Both the position numbers and the translations under genes were made by a program. A DNA stretch of 64,000 nucleotides, taken from assembly GCF_004310295.1 (NCBI RefSeq), contig NZ_SISB01000003.1, positions 124,001-188,000 on the forward strand, given 5' to 3'. The DNA is from Pseudomonas sp. BGI-2. GTDB taxonomy: Bacteria; Pseudomonadota; Gammaproteobacteria; Pseudomonadales; Pseudomonadaceae. The stretch's first letter is position 1, and every line of letters starts with the position of its first letter. This document shows positions 12,806-23,456 of the stretch, one piece after another. The notes under the pieces were generated by a model. It did no database searches. It was given only the letters and a program-made list of their open reading frames with translations, and was not told where the DNA came from.

Positions 12806-14116
12806 TTAACCGCGCGCGGCGGCGATCTTGATCAGCTTGGCGTAGTAGAACCCGTCGTGGCCGCCTTCCTGGGCCAGCAACTGGCGACCGTGAGGCTGCT
12901 TGATGCCGGCTGCCGTGGCGAGGTCCAGTTCACGAGCGCCCGGCGTGCGAGCGAGGAAGGCTTCGATGACTTCGGTGTTCTCGGTCGGCAGCGTGGAGCA
13001 GGTGGCGTAAAGCAGAATCCCGCCCACCTCCAGCGTTATCCACAGGGCATCGAGCAATTCGCCCTGAAGCACCGCGAGTGCGGCGATGTCGTCCGGTTGG
13101 CGAGTCAGCTTGATGTCCGGGTGACGACGGATCACGCCGGTGGCCGAGCACGGCGCGTCGAGCAGAATGCGCTGGAACGGTTTGCCGTCCCACCAAGTCG
13201 CGGTGTCGCGGCCGTCGGCGGCGAACAGATCGGCGCTCAGGCCCAGGCGTGCAAGGTTCTCGCGCACTCGCACCAGACGCTTGGCTTCCAGATCCACCGC
13301 CACGACGCCCGCCAGTTTTGGCTCGGCTTCGAGGATGTGGCAGGTCTTGCCGCCCGGTGCACAGCAGGCGTCCAGCACCCGTTGGCCCGGCGCCAGGTCG
13401 AGCAGGTCGGCGGCCAGTTGCGCCGCTTCGTCCTGAACGCTGATCCAGCCTTCGGCGAAACCCGGCAGGCTGCGCACGTCGGCCGGCGCTTCGAGGATGA
13501 TGCCGTCCTGACTGTAAACGCATGGCGTGGCGGCGATGCCGGCCTCAGTCAGTAACCCGAGGTAAGCGTCGCGAGTGTGATGACGGCGGTTCACCCGCAG
13601 AATCATCGGCGGGTGCGCATTGTTCGCTGTGCAGATGGCTTCCCACTGCTCAGGCCAGAACGCCTTGAGGGATTTTTGCAGCCAGCGCGGATGCGCGGTG
13701 CGCACCACCGGGTCGTGTTCCAGCTCGGTCAGCAGTGCTTCGCTTTCACGCTGGGCGCGGCGCAAAACAGCATTCAACAATGCCTTGGCCCAGGGCTTTT
13801 TCAGCTTGTCAGCGCATCCGACGGTTTCGCCGATGGCGGCGTGGGCCGGGACGCGGGTGTAAAGCAGTTGGTAGAGGCCTACCAGCAGCAGCGCCTCGAC
13901 ATCGGCGTCCGCTGCCTTGAATGGCTTCTGCAGCAACTTGGCCGCCAGTGCCGACAGACGGGGTTGCCAGCGAGCCGTGCCGAACGCCAGGTCCTGGGTG
14001 AAACCGCGATCACGGTCTTCAACCTTGTCCATTTGTGTCGGCAGAGAACTGTTGAGTGAGGCTTTTCCGTTAAGAACAGCAGCGAGTGCCTTGGCGGCGG
14101 CCAGACGTGGATTCAT
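12806..14116 (-). CDS. rsmB: 16S rRNA (cytosine-967-C5)-methyltransferase
   Basis: RsmB (Sun/Fmu) methylates C967 of 16S rRNA with S-adenosylmethionine. The 436 residues comprise an N-terminal NusB-like RNA-binding domain (about 1-140) and a Rossmann methyltransferase domain with the SAM block [15 protein letters not shown] and two catalytic cysteine motifs, [15 protein letters not shown] and [14 protein letters not shown]. The start overlaps the fmt stop (ATGA), showing translational coupling. Confidence 0.96.
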   Translation of the reverse strand: MNPRLAAAKALAAVLNGKASLNSSLPTQMDKVEDRDRGFTQDLAFGTARWQPRLSALAAKLLQKPFKAADADVEALLLVGLYQLLYTRVPAHAAIGETVGCADKLKKPWAKALLNAVLRRAQRESEALLTELEHDPVVRTAHPRWLQKSLKAFWPEQWEAICTANNAHPPMILRVNRRHHTRDAYLGLLTEAGIAATPCVYSQDGIILEAPADVRSLPGFAEGWISVQDEAAQLAADLLDLAPGQRVLDACCAPGGKTCHILEAEPKLAGVVAVDLEAKRLVRVRENLARLGLSADLFAADGRDTATWWDGKPFQRILLDAPCSATGVIRRHPDIKLTRQPDDIAALAVLQGELLDALWITLEVGGILLYATCSTLPTENTEVIEAFLARTPGARELDLATAAGIKQPHGRQLLAQEGGHDGFYYAKLIKIAAARG

Positions 14117-15072
14117 TGAGCGTCCGCCGCTTGACCAAGCACGGTGCCGACGGCGAATTTCTCACGACGGCTGTTGAACAAGTCGCTGAAGTTCAGCGCC
14201 TTGCCGCCGGGCAATTGCAGACGAGTCAGGCACAGGGCTTGCGCACCACAGGCGACGATCAAGCCGTCCTTGCTGGCGCTGAGGATTTGCCCCGGTGCGC
14301 CCTGCCCTTCGGCGAGGCTCGCGGCCAGCACTTTCAGCGCTTCACCGGTCAGCGTGCTGTGGCAGATCGGCCACGGATTGAAGGCGCGGACCAGGCGTTC
14401 CAGCTCTATCGCCGGACGGCTCCAGTCGATGCGCGCTTCGTCTTTGTTCAATTTGTGAGCATACGTGGCGAGGCTGTCGTCCTGCACCTCGCCTTCCAGC
14501 GTTCCGGCGGCGAGGCCGGCAATCGCCTGAATCACGGCCGGTGGGCCCATTTCGGCGAGACGGTCGTGGAGGCTGCCGCCGGTGTCTTCGCCGGTAATCG
14601 GCGTGGTGACTTTCAGCAGCATCGGCCCGGTGTCGAGGCCCAGTTCCATGCGCATCACGGTCACGCCGCTTTCGCTGTCGCCCGCTTCAACGGCACGCTG
14701 AATCGGCGCCGCGCCGCGCCAGCGTGGCAGCAACGAGGCGTGGCTGTTGATGCAGCCCAGGCGCGGAATATCCAGCACCACTTGCGGCAGGATCAGGCCG
14801 TACGCGACCACCACCAACAAATCCGGCTTGAGCGCGGCCAGTTCAGCCTGAGCGTCTTCGTTGCGCAGCGTCGACGGTTGCAGCACCGCAATGGAGTTTT
14901 CCAACGCCAGTTGCTTGACCGGGCTCGGCATCAGCTTTTGCCCACGGCCCGCCGGACGGTCCGGCTGGGTGTAAACCGCGACGATCTCGTAAGGGCTGTC
15001 GAGCAGGGCCTTTAGGTGTTCGGCGGCGAATTCCGGGGTGCCGGCAAAGACGATGCGCAGTGGCTCAGTCAT
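14113..15072 (-). CDS. fmt: Methionyl-tRNA formyltransferase
   Basis: Fmt formylates initiator Met-tRNA, and Def removes the formyl group later; the two genes are neighbours here. The 319-residue protein starts [20 protein letters not shown] and carries the 10-formyl-THF site around [18 protein letters not shown] with the catalytic Asn/His, and the LDTGPML block. The ATG at 15072 was chosen over one 39 bases upstream because it gives the conserved N-terminus. Confidence 0.97.
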   Translation of the reverse strand: MTEPLRIVFAGTPEFAAEHLKALLDSPYEIVAVYTQPDRPAGRGQKLMPSPVKQLALENSIAVLQPSTLRNEDAQAELAALKPDLLVVVAYGLILPQVVLDIPRLGCINSHASLLPRWRGAAPIQRAVEAGDSESGVTVMRMELGLDTGPMLLKVTTPITGEDTGGSLHDRLAEMGPPAVIQAIAGLAAGTLEGEVQDDSLATYAHKLNKDEARIDWSRPAIELERLVRAFNPWPICHSTLTGEALKVLAASLAEGQGAPGQILSASKDGLIVACGAQALCLTRLQLPGGKALNFSDLFNSRREKFAVGTVLGQAADAQ

Positions 15073-15129
15073 GGGAGCAATCTCTGAAAAGAAAAAGGCT
15101 TGCCGCAGCAAGCCTTTGAAAGAAGGGCA

Positions 15130-15636
15130 TCAAGCGTTCTGGCGATGGAGCTTTTCCAGTTTCTTCTTGATTCGGTCGCGTTTGAGGCTGGACAGGTAGT
15201 CGACGAACAATTTGCCGTTGAGGTGGTCGCATTCGTGCTGGATGCACACGGCGAGCAAGCCTTCGGCGATCAGTTCGTAGGGCTTGCCGTCGCGGTCCAG
15301 AGCCTTGACCTTGACCTTCTGCGGGCGATCGACGTTTTCGTAGAAGCCCGGCACCGAGAGGCAGCCTTCCTGGTATTGCTCCATCTCGTCGGTCAGGGAT
15401 TCAAACTCCGGGTTGATGAACACCCGTGGTTCGCTGCGGTCTTCGGAGAGGTCCATCACGACGATACGTTTATGCACGTTGACCTGGGTCGCGGCGAGGC
15501 CGATGCCTGGCGCTTCATACATTGTTTCAAACATGTCATCGACCAACTGACGCACTTCGTCGTCCACTACGGCCACAGGTTTGGCGATAGTGCGCAGGCG
15601 CGAGTCGGGGAATTCGAGGATGTCTAAAATGGCCAT
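15130..15636 (-). CDS. def: Peptide deformylase
   Basis: A metalloenzyme that removes the N-formyl group from new proteins. The 168-residue protein has the three family motifs: [17 protein letters not shown] and QHECDHLNG (HEXXH-type metal ligands plus the Cys of motif 2). First gene of the def-fmt-rsmB-trkA operon; the divergent LysM gene starts 168 bases away, so the promoter must lie in 15637-15803. Confidence 0.97.
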   Translation of the reverse strand: MAILDILEFPDSRLRTIAKPVAVVDDEVRQLVDDMFETMYEAPGIGLAATQVNVHKRIVVMDLSEDRSEPRVFINPEFESLTDEMEQYQEGCLSVPGFYENVDRPQKVKVKALDRDGKPYELIAEGLLAVCIQHECDHLNGKLFVDYLSSLKRDRIKKKLEKLHRQNA

Positions 15637-15803
15637 AAGCTTGATTGCTGCACGTGTGAGGTAAAGTCGGGCGATGGCCTGGCGGGTCCGAAGATGCCGG
15701 CTACCGTTGTGAAGCGTAGCTCCCTTTTCTTTTCAGAAACGAGGAGCGAGCCACGAGGGCTCTGGCGTTTCACGCGAACGCACATAATAAAGGGATTCAC
15801 CGC

Positions 15804-16829
15804 ATGAGGAAATCACTACTCGCCTTGCTCCTTCTGGCCTCGGCCGGTTTGGCGCACGGGCAAGTGCAACTCAAGGAAGGTTTTCCACAGCAATACACAG
15901 TGGTGGCGGGTGACACACTCTGGGACATTTCGGGAAAATTCCTCCGGGAGCCGTGGAAGTGGCCAGAGCTTTGGCAGGCCAATCCACAGATTGAAAACCC
16001 CAATCTCATCTACCCTGGCGACTCGTTGTCGCTGGTCTACGTCAACGGCCAGCCGCGCCTGACCCTCAATCGCGGGGCTTCGCGCGGCACCATCAAGCTC
16101 TCGCCACGGGTGCGCAGCAGCCCGGTGGCCGATGCGATCCCGAGCATTCCGCTGCAATCGATCAACAGCTTTTTGCTGAGCAACCGCATCGTCGACAAGG
16201 TCGAGGACTTCGACAAGGCGCCTTACATTGTCGCTGGCGATGCCGAACGCGTGCTCAGCGGCACCGGTGACCGTATTTTCGCCCGTGGCCATTTCGATCC
16301 GAACCAGCCGGTGTACGGGATCTTCCGTCAGGGCAAGGTTTATACCGATCCTGACAGCAAAGAGTTTTTGGGCATCAATGCCGATGACATCGGCGGTGGC
16401 GAGATTGTGGCCACCGAAGGCGACGTCGCCACGTTGGCGCTGCAACGCACGACTCAGGAAGTCCGTCTCGGCGACCGTTTGTTCAGCGGCGAAGAGCGAT
16501 CCATCAACTCGACCTTCATGCCCAGTGCGCCAAAAACCCAGATCAACGGCTTGATCATCGATGTGCCGCGCGGGGTTACCCAGATCGGCGCGCTGGACGT
16601 CGTCACCCTGAACAAGGGTCAACGCGATGGCCTGGCTGAAGGCAACGTGCTGGTGGTGATGAAAACCGGTGAAACCGTGCGTGACCGGATCACCGGCCAA
16701 CCGCTGAAAATTCCCGATGAGCGTGCCGGTTTGCTGATGGTTTTCCGTACTTACGACAAACTCAGTTATGGGTTGGTACTCCACGCTTCGCGCTCGCTGG
16801 CCGTCATGGACAAAGTGCGAAACCCTTAG
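15804..16829 (+). CDS. LysM domain envelope protein
   Basis: A 341-residue exported protein. A signal peptide (MRKSLLALLLLASAGLAHG) is followed by a single LysM peptidoglycan-binding domain, VVAGDTLWDISGKFL through NPNLIYPGDSL, at about residues 30-80. The remaining 260 residues have no motif I recognise. Its position between def and dprA matches a conserved LysM protein in pseudomonads, but the cellular role is not established. AAAGGGA lies upstream of the ATG. Confidence 0.88.
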   Translation: MRKSLLALLLLASAGLAHGQVQLKEGFPQQYTVVAGDTLWDISGKFLREPWKWPELWQANPQIENPNLIYPGDSLSLVYVNGQPRLTLNRGASRGTIKLSPRVRSSPVADAIPSIPLQSINSFLLSNRIVDKVEDFDKAPYIVAGDAERVLSGTGDRIFARGHFDPNQPVYGIFRQGKVYTDPDSKEFLGINADDIGGGEIVATEGDVATLALQRTTQEVRLGDRLFSGEERSINSTFMPSAPKTQINGLIIDVPRGVTQIGALDVVTLNKGQRDGLAEGNVLVVMKTGETVRDRITGQPLKIPDERAGLLMVFRTYDKLSYGLVLHASRSLAVMDKVRNP

Positions 16830-16854
16830 CCTGCTCCACAAGTTACCAACAGAG

Positions 16855-16863
16855 TTATCCACA
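16855..16863 (+). other. Consensus DnaA box upstream of dprA
   Basis: TTATCCACA lies in the 79-base gap between the LysM gene and dprA, followed by the small hairpin CCCGTTTGAACGGG. It could overlap the dprA promoter region. Confidence 0.6.
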
Positions 16864-16908
16864 GCTTATTCCCGTTTGAACGGGGCTCATAACGATCAAG
16901 GATGATCC

Positions 16909-18012
16909 ATGTCGCTGTCTGCTGTCACACCGGTTTCCCCTGCGGAACTGGAAGCTCGTCTACGTCTGCATCGGTTGCCGGAACTCGGCCCGGCGCGTTT
17001 CAAGAAATTGCTCGAGGCCTTCGGCTCGGCGTCAAAAGCCATCAGCGCCCCCGCCAGCGCCTGGCGTTCGCTGGGTTTGCCGCTGGCGTGCGCCGAGGCC
17101 CGACGCACCAATGAAGTGCGCGATGGCGCGAGCCACGCATTGGCCTGGCTAGAGCGTCCGGGCCAGCATTTACTGATGTGGGACCAACCTGAGTACCCGG
17201 CGCTGCTGGCGGAAATCAGTGATGCGCCGCCGCTGTTATTTGTGGCAGGCGATCCCGGCATCCTGGAAAAACCGCAATTGGCGATGGTCGGCAGTCGTCG
17301 CGCCTCGCGGCCGGGCATGGACACCGCAGCTGCGTTTTCGCGCAGCCTGGCCAGCGCCGGTTTCGTCATCACCAGCGGTCTGGCGCTGGGCATCGATGCA
17401 GCTGCGCATCAAGCTGCGCTGGACGTCGGCGGGCGAACGGTGGGGGTACTTGGCACGGGACTTGAAAAGTTTTATCCACAGCGCAATCGGCGGCTGGCCG
17501 ATGCCATGATCGCGACGGGCAGCGCGGTGCTTTCCGAGTTCCCGCTGGACGCCGGCCCCAGCGCAGGCAACTTTCCTCGGCGTAACCGGATCATTAGCGG
17601 TTTATCCCTCGGCGTGCTGGTGGTCGAGGCGAGTGTCGCCAGCGGGTCTTTGATCACGGCGAGACTGGCGGCGGAACAAGGGCGCGAGGTCTACGCGATT
17701 CCAGGGTCGATCCATCACCCAGGCGCCAAGGGGTGTCATCAATTGATCCGCGACGGGGCAATGCTGGTGGAAACCATCGAGCATATCCTCGAAGCCTTGC
17801 GCGGCTGGCAACGGTTGCCGTTATCCACAGAGACGCTGCAAGCACCCACTCATCCACTCCTCATGTTGCTTCACGCCGCGCCCCACACCAGTGAAGCACT
17901 GTCGGTCAGCAGTGGCTGGGCCTTGTCCAAAGTCCTGGCAGCGCTGACGGAACTGGAAATGGGGGGTCAGGCCGTGTGCGAAAGCGGGCGCTGGTTTGCG
18001 CGGGTGAGCTAG
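16909..18012 (+). CDS. dprA: DNA processing protein DprA
   Basis: DprA (Smf) binds incoming single-stranded DNA and loads RecA during natural transformation. The 367-residue protein has an N-terminal helix-hairpin region (LPELGPARFKKLLEAFGS), the Rossmann core with MVGSRRASRPG and SGLALGIDAAAHQAAL, the FPRRNRIISGLS block, and a C-terminal winged-helix-like domain. It is followed after 54 bases by tsaC. Two exact DnaA boxes (17472 and 17821) lie in the coding sequence. Confidence 0.95.
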   Translation: MSLSAVTPVSPAELEARLRLHRLPELGPARFKKLLEAFGSASKAISAPASAWRSLGLPLACAEARRTNEVRDGASHALAWLERPGQHLLMWDQPEYPALLAEISDAPPLLFVAGDPGILEKPQLAMVGSRRASRPGMDTAAAFSRSLASAGFVITSGLALGIDAAAHQAALDVGGRTVGVLGTGLEKFYPQRNRRLADAMIATGSAVLSEFPLDAGPSAGNFPRRNRIISGLSLGVLVVEASVASGSLITARLAAEQGREVYAIPGSIHHPGAKGCHQLIRDGAMLVETIEHILEALRGWQRLPLSTETLQAPTHPLLMLLHAAPHTSEALSVSSGWALSKVLAALTELEMGGQAVCESGRWFARVS

Positions 18013-18066
18013 GTTTTATAAGGAAGATCGGTAAACTGCGCAGAGCCTTATTCCGGAGAGTTTTTC

Positions 18067-18624
18067 ATGGTCAACAATTGGCGTGTGCAACAAGCCGCAC
18101 AAGCCGTTCGCTCAGGGGCGGTGATTGCCTATCCAACCGAAGCGGTCTGGGGCCTGGGTTGCGATCCGTGGGACGAAGGCGCGGTTTCTCGTCTGCTGAT
18201 GATCAAGGGCCGGTCCATGGAAAAGGGCCTGATTCTGGTGGCCGACAATATTCGTCAGTTCGACTTCCTGTTCGAAGACTTTCCCGAACTGTGGATGGAC
18301 CGCATGGCCAGCACTTGGCCGGGGCCGAATACCTGGCTGGTGCCGCATCAGAATTTGTTGCCCCTGTGGATTACGGGTGTGCATGAAACGGTGGCGCTGC
18401 GCGTTAGCGACCACCCGCAGGTGCGGGATTTGTGTGCGATGGTGGGGCCGTTGGTGTCGACCTCGGCTAATCCTCAAGGGCGGCCGGCGGCAAGGACGCG
18501 GATTCGCGTCGAGCAGTATTTCCGTGGGCAGGTGGATTTTATCCTCGGCGGTAACCTTGGCGGGCGCAAAAATCCGAGTGTGATTCGCGATCTCGCGACC
18601 GGGAATGTCATTCGCCCGGATTGA
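18067..18624 (+). CDS. tsaC: Threonylcarbamoyl-AMP synthase (TsaC/YrdC)
   Basis: TsaC makes threonylcarbamoyl-adenylate from threonine, bicarbonate and ATP, the first step of the t6A37 tRNA modification. The 185-residue protein is a single YrdC domain: [14 protein letters not shown] near residue 22, the K-x-R nucleotide motif in [13 protein letters not shown], and [11 protein letters not shown]. No Sua5 extension is present, as expected for TsaC. The gene is convergent with qor, and a REPIN separates the two. Confidence 0.95.
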   Translation: MVNNWRVQQAAQAVRSGAVIAYPTEAVWGLGCDPWDEGAVSRLLMIKGRSMEKGLILVADNIRQFDFLFEDFPELWMDRMASTWPGPNTWLVPHQNLLPLWITGVHETVALRVSDHPQVRDLCAMVGPLVSTSANPQGRPAARTRIRVEQYFRGQVDFILGGNLGGRKNPSVIRDLATGNVIRPD

Positions 18625-18640
18625 GACCGCGTCATCGTTC

Positions 18641-18731
18641 TTCGCGGGCAAGCCTCGCTCCTACAGAACCACGGTCGGACACAAATTATGTGAACAACCG
18701 TGGTTCTGTAGGAGCGAGGCTTGCCCGCGAA
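18641..18731. repeat. REPIN between tsaC and qor
   Basis: Near-perfect inverted arms of 35 bases (core GCGGGCAAGCCTCGCTCC and its complement) enclose a 20-base loop. It sits between convergent genes and may act as a bidirectional transcription stop. Confidence 0.88.
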
Positions 18732-18738
18732 GGCGTTC

Positions 18739-19716
18739 TCAAGGCAACAAAACAGTCGAACCCGTAGTACGCCGCGCCGACAACTCGGTCTGCGCCTTCG
18801 CCGCTTCAGCCAATGGGTACTTCTGGCTGATGTCCACCGTAAGCTTGCCGCTGATGATCATCTCAAACAGCTCATCCGCCATACGCTGCAGGTTTTCCGC
18901 ATTGTTCGCATAAGTCGCGAGTGTCGGCCGGGTCACGTACAACGAACCCTTCGCCGACAATATCCCCAGGTTCACCCCGTCCACTGCGCCAGAGGCATTG
19001 CCGAAGCTCACCACCAGCCCCCGTGGTGCCGCGCTATCGAGCGACGTCAGCCAGGTGTCTTTGCCAACCCCGTCGTACACCACCGGGACTTTTTTGCCGT
19101 CAGTCAATTCCAGTACGCGTTGTGCGACGTTTTCGTGGCTGTAGTCGATGGTCGCCCAGGCACCGTTGGCCTTGGCCAGCGCGGCTTTCTCCGGTGAACT
19201 GACCGTGCCGATCAACTTCACGCCCAAGGCCTTGGCCCATTGGCAGGCCAGGGATCCGACACCGCCTGCGGCAGCGTGGAACAGGATGGTTTCGCCACCC
19301 TTGAGTTCATACGTCTGACGCAGCAGGTACTGCACGGTCAGGCCCTTGAGCATCACCCCGGCAGCCTGTTCGAAGCTGATGGCGTCCGGCAGGTGCACCA
19401 GATTGGCCTCCGGCAACACGTGAATGTCGCTGTAGGCGCCCAACGGTCCACTGCCGTAAGCCACGCGATCACCGACCTTGAAGCGGGTGACTTGGCTGCC
19501 CACTGCCTCGACCACGCCCGCACCTTCCGAACCCACGCCCGATGGCAGGGCGGGCGGCGGATAGAGACCGCTTCGGTAGTAGGTGTCGATGAAGTTGAGG
19601 CCGATGGCCTTGTTGGTCACGCGAACCTGCTGCGGGCCGGGCTCGGCGGGTTGATAGTCGACATGCTCAAGTACTTCGGGGCCGCCATGGGCGCGGAACT
19701 GGATACGCTTTGCCAT
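18739..19716 (-). CDS. qor: NADPH:quinone oxidoreductase, zeta-crystallin type
   Basis: A zinc-independent medium-chain dehydrogenase that reduces quinones with NADPH. The 325 residues contain the GroES-like N-terminal domain with GLNFIDTYYRSGLYP, the GSEGAGVVEAVG block, and the Rossmann segment HAAAGGVGSLACQWAK. The zinc-binding cysteines of alcohol dehydrogenases are absent. AAGGAG precedes the ATG. Divergent from hemF with a 156-base shared upstream region. Confidence 0.93.
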   Translation of the reverse strand: MAKRIQFRAHGGPEVLEHVDYQPAEPGPQQVRVTNKAIGLNFIDTYYRSGLYPPPALPSGVGSEGAGVVEAVGSQVTRFKVGDRVAYGSGPLGAYSDIHVLPEANLVHLPDAISFEQAAGVMLKGLTVQYLLRQTYELKGGETILFHAAAGGVGSLACQWAKALGVKLIGTVSSPEKAALAKANGAWATIDYSHENVAQRVLELTDGKKVPVVYDGVGKDTWLTSLDSAAPRGLVVSFGNASGAVDGVNLGILSAKGSLYVTRPTLATYANNAENLQRMADELFEMIISGKLTVDISQKYPLAEAAKAQTELSARRTTGSTVLLP

Positions 19717-19770
19717 CAGAACTCTCCTTAGGTCAATTTGCGAAGCTCCCTATCGGACTCCTAAGCTTGA

Positions 19771-20787
<1,017 letters not shown>

Positions 20788-20798
20788 GAGGAATCCTG

Positions 20799-21620
20799 AT
20801 GGATCGTTACGTCGTATTCGGTAACCCGATTGGCCACAGCAAATCGCCGCTGATCCATCGCTTGTTCGCCGAGCAGACCGCTCAGCAACTGGACTACAGC
20901 ACCTCGCTGGCGCCACTCGACGGCTTTTCCGACTTCGCCCGAGCGTTTTTCTCCGAAGGTCGCGGGGCGAATGTGACGGTGCCGTTCAAGGAAGAAGCCT
21001 ATCGCCTGGCTGACAGTCTGACAGAGCGTGCGCAGCGGGCCGGTGCGGTCAACACCTTGAGCAAACTCGCCGATGGCAGTTTGCTGGGCGACAACACCGA
21101 CGGCGCAGGGCTGGTGCGGGACCTGACGGTTAACGCCGGTTTCAGCCTCAAGGGCAAACGTATCCTGCTGCTCGGTGCCGGCGGCGCGGTCCGTGGTGCG
21201 CTGGAACCGTTGCTGGCCGAGTTGCCGGAATCGGTGATCATTGCCAACCGCACGGTGGAGAAAGCCGAACTGCTGGCGGAGTTGTTCGCTGACCTCGGGC
21301 CGGTGTCGGCCAGCGGTTTTGACTGGCTGCGGGAATCGGTAGACCTGATCATCAACGCGACGTCGGCGAGCTTGTCAGGCGATGTACCGCCGATTGCCAG
21401 CAGCCTGATCGAACCGGGCAAGACGGTGTGCTACGACATGATGTACGGCAAGGAGCCGACCTCGTTCTGCCGTTGGGCCAGTGAGCACGGCGCGGCGTTG
21501 TCGATGGATGGGTTGGGAATGCTCGCTGAACAAGCGGCGGAAGCGTTCTTCCTGTGGCGCGGTGTGCGGCCGGACACGGCGCCGGTATTGGCAGAACTCC
21601 GCCGCCAGCTCGCCGCATAA
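20799..21620 (+). CDS. aroE: Shikimate dehydrogenase (NADP+)
   Basis: AroE reduces 3-dehydroshikimate to shikimate in aromatic amino-acid synthesis. The 273-residue protein shows the shikimate site ([10 protein letters not shown] near residue 7, [11 protein letters not shown] near residue 59 with the catalytic Lys), NTDGAGL, and the NADP loop [20 protein letters not shown] precedes the ATG at 20799. It is followed directly by a REPIN and then by the convergent SulP gene. Confidence 0.97.
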   Translation: MDRYVVFGNPIGHSKSPLIHRLFAEQTAQQLDYSTSLAPLDGFSDFARAFFSEGRGANVTVPFKEEAYRLADSLTERAQRAGAVNTLSKLADGSLLGDNTDGAGLVRDLTVNAGFSLKGKRILLLGAGGAVRGALEPLLAELPESVIIANRTVEKAELLAELFADLGPVSASGFDWLRESVDLIINATSASLSGDVPPIASSLIEPGKTVCYDMMYGKEPTSFCRWASEHGAALSMDGLGMLAEQAAEAFFLWRGVRPDTAPVLAELRRQLAA

Positions 21621-21711
21621 ACTGTAGGAGCGAGCGGTGCGGCGGTCCGACTTGCCCGCGAAGGCGTCCTCAAGTACGCCAAAAGCTTCGCGGGCAAGCC
21701 TCGCTCCTACA
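21621..21711. repeat. REPIN with interrupted left arm
   Basis: Inverted REP arms (GTAGGAGCGAG ... CTTGCCCGCGAA and GCTTCGCGGGCAAGCCTCGC) lie between aroE and the SulP gene. The left arm contains about 16 extra bases (CGGTGCGGCGGTCCGA) not present in the other copies. Confidence 0.8.
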
Positions 21712-21716
21712 GGGTT

Positions 21717-21740
21717 CAATCCTCAATCCTCAATCCTCAA
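21717..21740. repeat. Short tandem repeat at the SulP stop codon
   Basis: Three copies of the 7-base unit TCAATCC and a partial fourth run into the 3' end of the SulP gene; the stop codon (21730-21732) is part of the repeat, so slippage could shift the last codons. Confidence 0.7.
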
Positions 21741-23298
21741 ACCGGATCGGGCATTTCTCCGCGCCTTCAAGCTTGCGCAACTCTTCCACCACCTGCGGCC
21801 GTGCGCGCCGCAAGGTCAGGCTGCGATCCTGTTTGAGCAACCGCCGCGCTTCCTGATGCAGCATTTCCACACCTGAATAGTCGATAAAGTTGATCTGCTG
21901 CGCCTCGATCACCACGCGCGCGCCGTGCATCCGTTGCAGGCGCACTTGCAGGTAATGGCTGGCGCCGAAAAAGATCGAACCGCCGACCCGCAGAATGTCT
22001 TCATCGCCTTCGCGCCAATGCTGCACCCGCGGTTGCGAAGTTCGCTTGAGGTAAAAGAACAGCGAAGCCAAGACCCCGGCATAGATCGCGGTCTGCAACT
22101 CCAGCAACAGCGTGGCGACGCAGGTCAGCGCCATGACCAGGAACTCGGCGCGACTGACCCTCCACAACGCGCGAATACCCCGATGGTCCACCAATCCCCA
22201 AGCGATCAACAAAATGCTGCCGGCCATGGCCGGGATCGGAATGTGCGCAATCAACTTCGCGCCGAAGATCGCAAACAACGCCACCCACACCGCCGAAAAA
22301 ACGCCGGCCATCGGTGAGCAGGCGCCCGCTTCGTAGCTCAGGCCCGAGCGGGTGAACGAACCGGCTGACAGCGAGCCAGAGAAAAACGCCCCGACCATGT
22401 TCGAAAAACCCTGGGCACGGACTTCCTGATTGGCGTCGAGCAATTGCTGTGACCGCGCCGACAAGGAACGGGCAATTGACAGGCTCGTCACCAGTCCGAG
22501 CATCCCCACCGCCACGGCGCTGGGCAGCAGGCGCAGGATCAGATCAAGGTCCAGCGGCAGCGGACTGAAGGGCGGCAACCGCCCGACAAACGCACTGACC
22601 AACTTCACATGGCCAAACATCGACGGCCAGAACCACACCAGCAGCCCGCTCAGCACCAAGGTGATTAACAGCGTCGGCCAGCGTGGCAGCAGTAATTTCA
22701 GGATCACGCCCACCACAACGGTGGCCAGCCCCAGCACCAGCGAAGGTTTATCCACTTCGCCGAGATGTCTGAACACCATCAAAAAGCTGTCCAGTGCGGT
22801 GGACTGATTGGGCAGGTCCAGCCCCAGCAGGTTAGGCAGTTGGCCGATGGCGATCACCACCGCCGCGCCGAGAGTGAAGCCCAGCACCACCGAGTGCGAA
22901 ACGAAATTCACCAGGGCGCCAAAGCGCAGCAAACCGAGCAGCCACTGGAAAATCCCGGCGAGCAGCGTCAGCAGCAGGATCAGGGTGACGTAGTCCTCTG
23001 ACGCGGGAACCGCCAGAGGGCTGACACTCGCGTACAGGACGATGGAAATCGCCGCCGTAGGACCGCAGATCAAATGCCACGACGAACCCCATAGGCAAGC
23101 GATCAGCACCGGGATGATTGCGGCGTACAGGCCGTATTCCGGCGGGAGACCGGCGATCAGGGCGTAGGCAATGGATTGTGGCAGCGCAAGAATGGCGCCG
23201 CTGAGGCCAACGATCAGGTCACGACCGACGCTGGCACGGGTTTGCCGGGGCAACCAGGAAAGGAAGGGGAAGAGTGAATGGCGGCTGGGGAAGGCCAT
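21730..23298 (-). CDS. SulP family anion (probably sulfate) transporter
   Basis: A 522-residue membrane protein of the SLC26/SulP family. The N-terminal motif ILALPQSIAYALIAGLPPEYGLYAA, the CGPTAAISI block and about 11-12 hydrophobic segments are followed by a C-terminal STAS domain (about residues 425-520, with INFIDYSGVEMLHQEA). Family members carry sulfate, bicarbonate or other anions. Its place downstream of choX and betC on the same strand suggests a link to sulfate released from choline-O-sulfate, which is an inference. A REPIN lies between it and choX. Confidence 0.88.
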   Translation of the reverse strand: MAFPSRHSLFPFLSWLPRQTRASVGRDLIVGLSGAILALPQSIAYALIAGLPPEYGLYAAIIPVLIACLWGSSWHLICGPTAAISIVLYASVSPLAVPASEDYVTLILLLTLLAGIFQWLLGLLRFGALVNFVSHSVVLGFTLGAAVVIAIGQLPNLLGLDLPNQSTALDSFLMVFRHLGEVDKPSLVLGLATVVVGVILKLLLPRWPTLLITLVLSGLLVWFWPSMFGHVKLVSAFVGRLPPFSPLPLDLDLILRLLPSAVAVGMLGLVTSLSIARSLSARSQQLLDANQEVRAQGFSNMVGAFFSGSLSAGSFTRSGLSYEAGACSPMAGVFSAVWVALFAIFGAKLIAHIPIPAMAGSILLIAWGLVDHRGIRALWRVSRAEFLVMALTCVATLLLELQTAIYAGVLASLFFYLKRTSQPRVQHWREGDEDILRVGGSIFFGASHYLQVRLQRMHGARVVIEAQQINFIDYSGVEMLHQEARRLLKQDRSLTLRRARPQVVEELRKLEGAEKCPIRFED

Positions 23299-23355
23299 GG
23301 GTCCTCTCGGTTGAGAATTTTGCGCAAGGGTATCAGGACAGACGACGATCCTTCC

Positions 23356-23452
23356 CCCTGTAGGAGCGAGGCTTGCCCGCGAAGAACGATAACGCGGTTT
23401 TTCTAAAGAACCGCGTTATCGTTCTTCGCGGGCAAGCCTCGCTCCTACAGGG
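23356..23452. repeat. Perfect-arm REPIN between choX and the SulP gene
   Basis: Arms of about 45 bases (CCTGTAGGAGCGAGGCTTGC ... and complement) enclose only a few unpaired bases near 23397-23410. The right arm shares some 44 bases, including the stretch AACCGCGTTATCGTTCTTCG, with the REPIN at 50604-50697. In an RNA it would form a very stable hairpin between two genes of the same strand. Confidence 0.9.
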
Positions 23453-23456
23453 TTGG

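Noticed and set aside
18103..18130. tRNA or other RNA genes in gaps between conserved genes
   Set aside because: No cloverleaf, CCA-like end or T-loop sequence was found in this or any other gap; the gaps hold REP elements or promoters.
22747..22755. Additional DnaA box in the SulP gene
   Set aside because: TTATCCACT differs from the consensus at the last base, so it was not counted.
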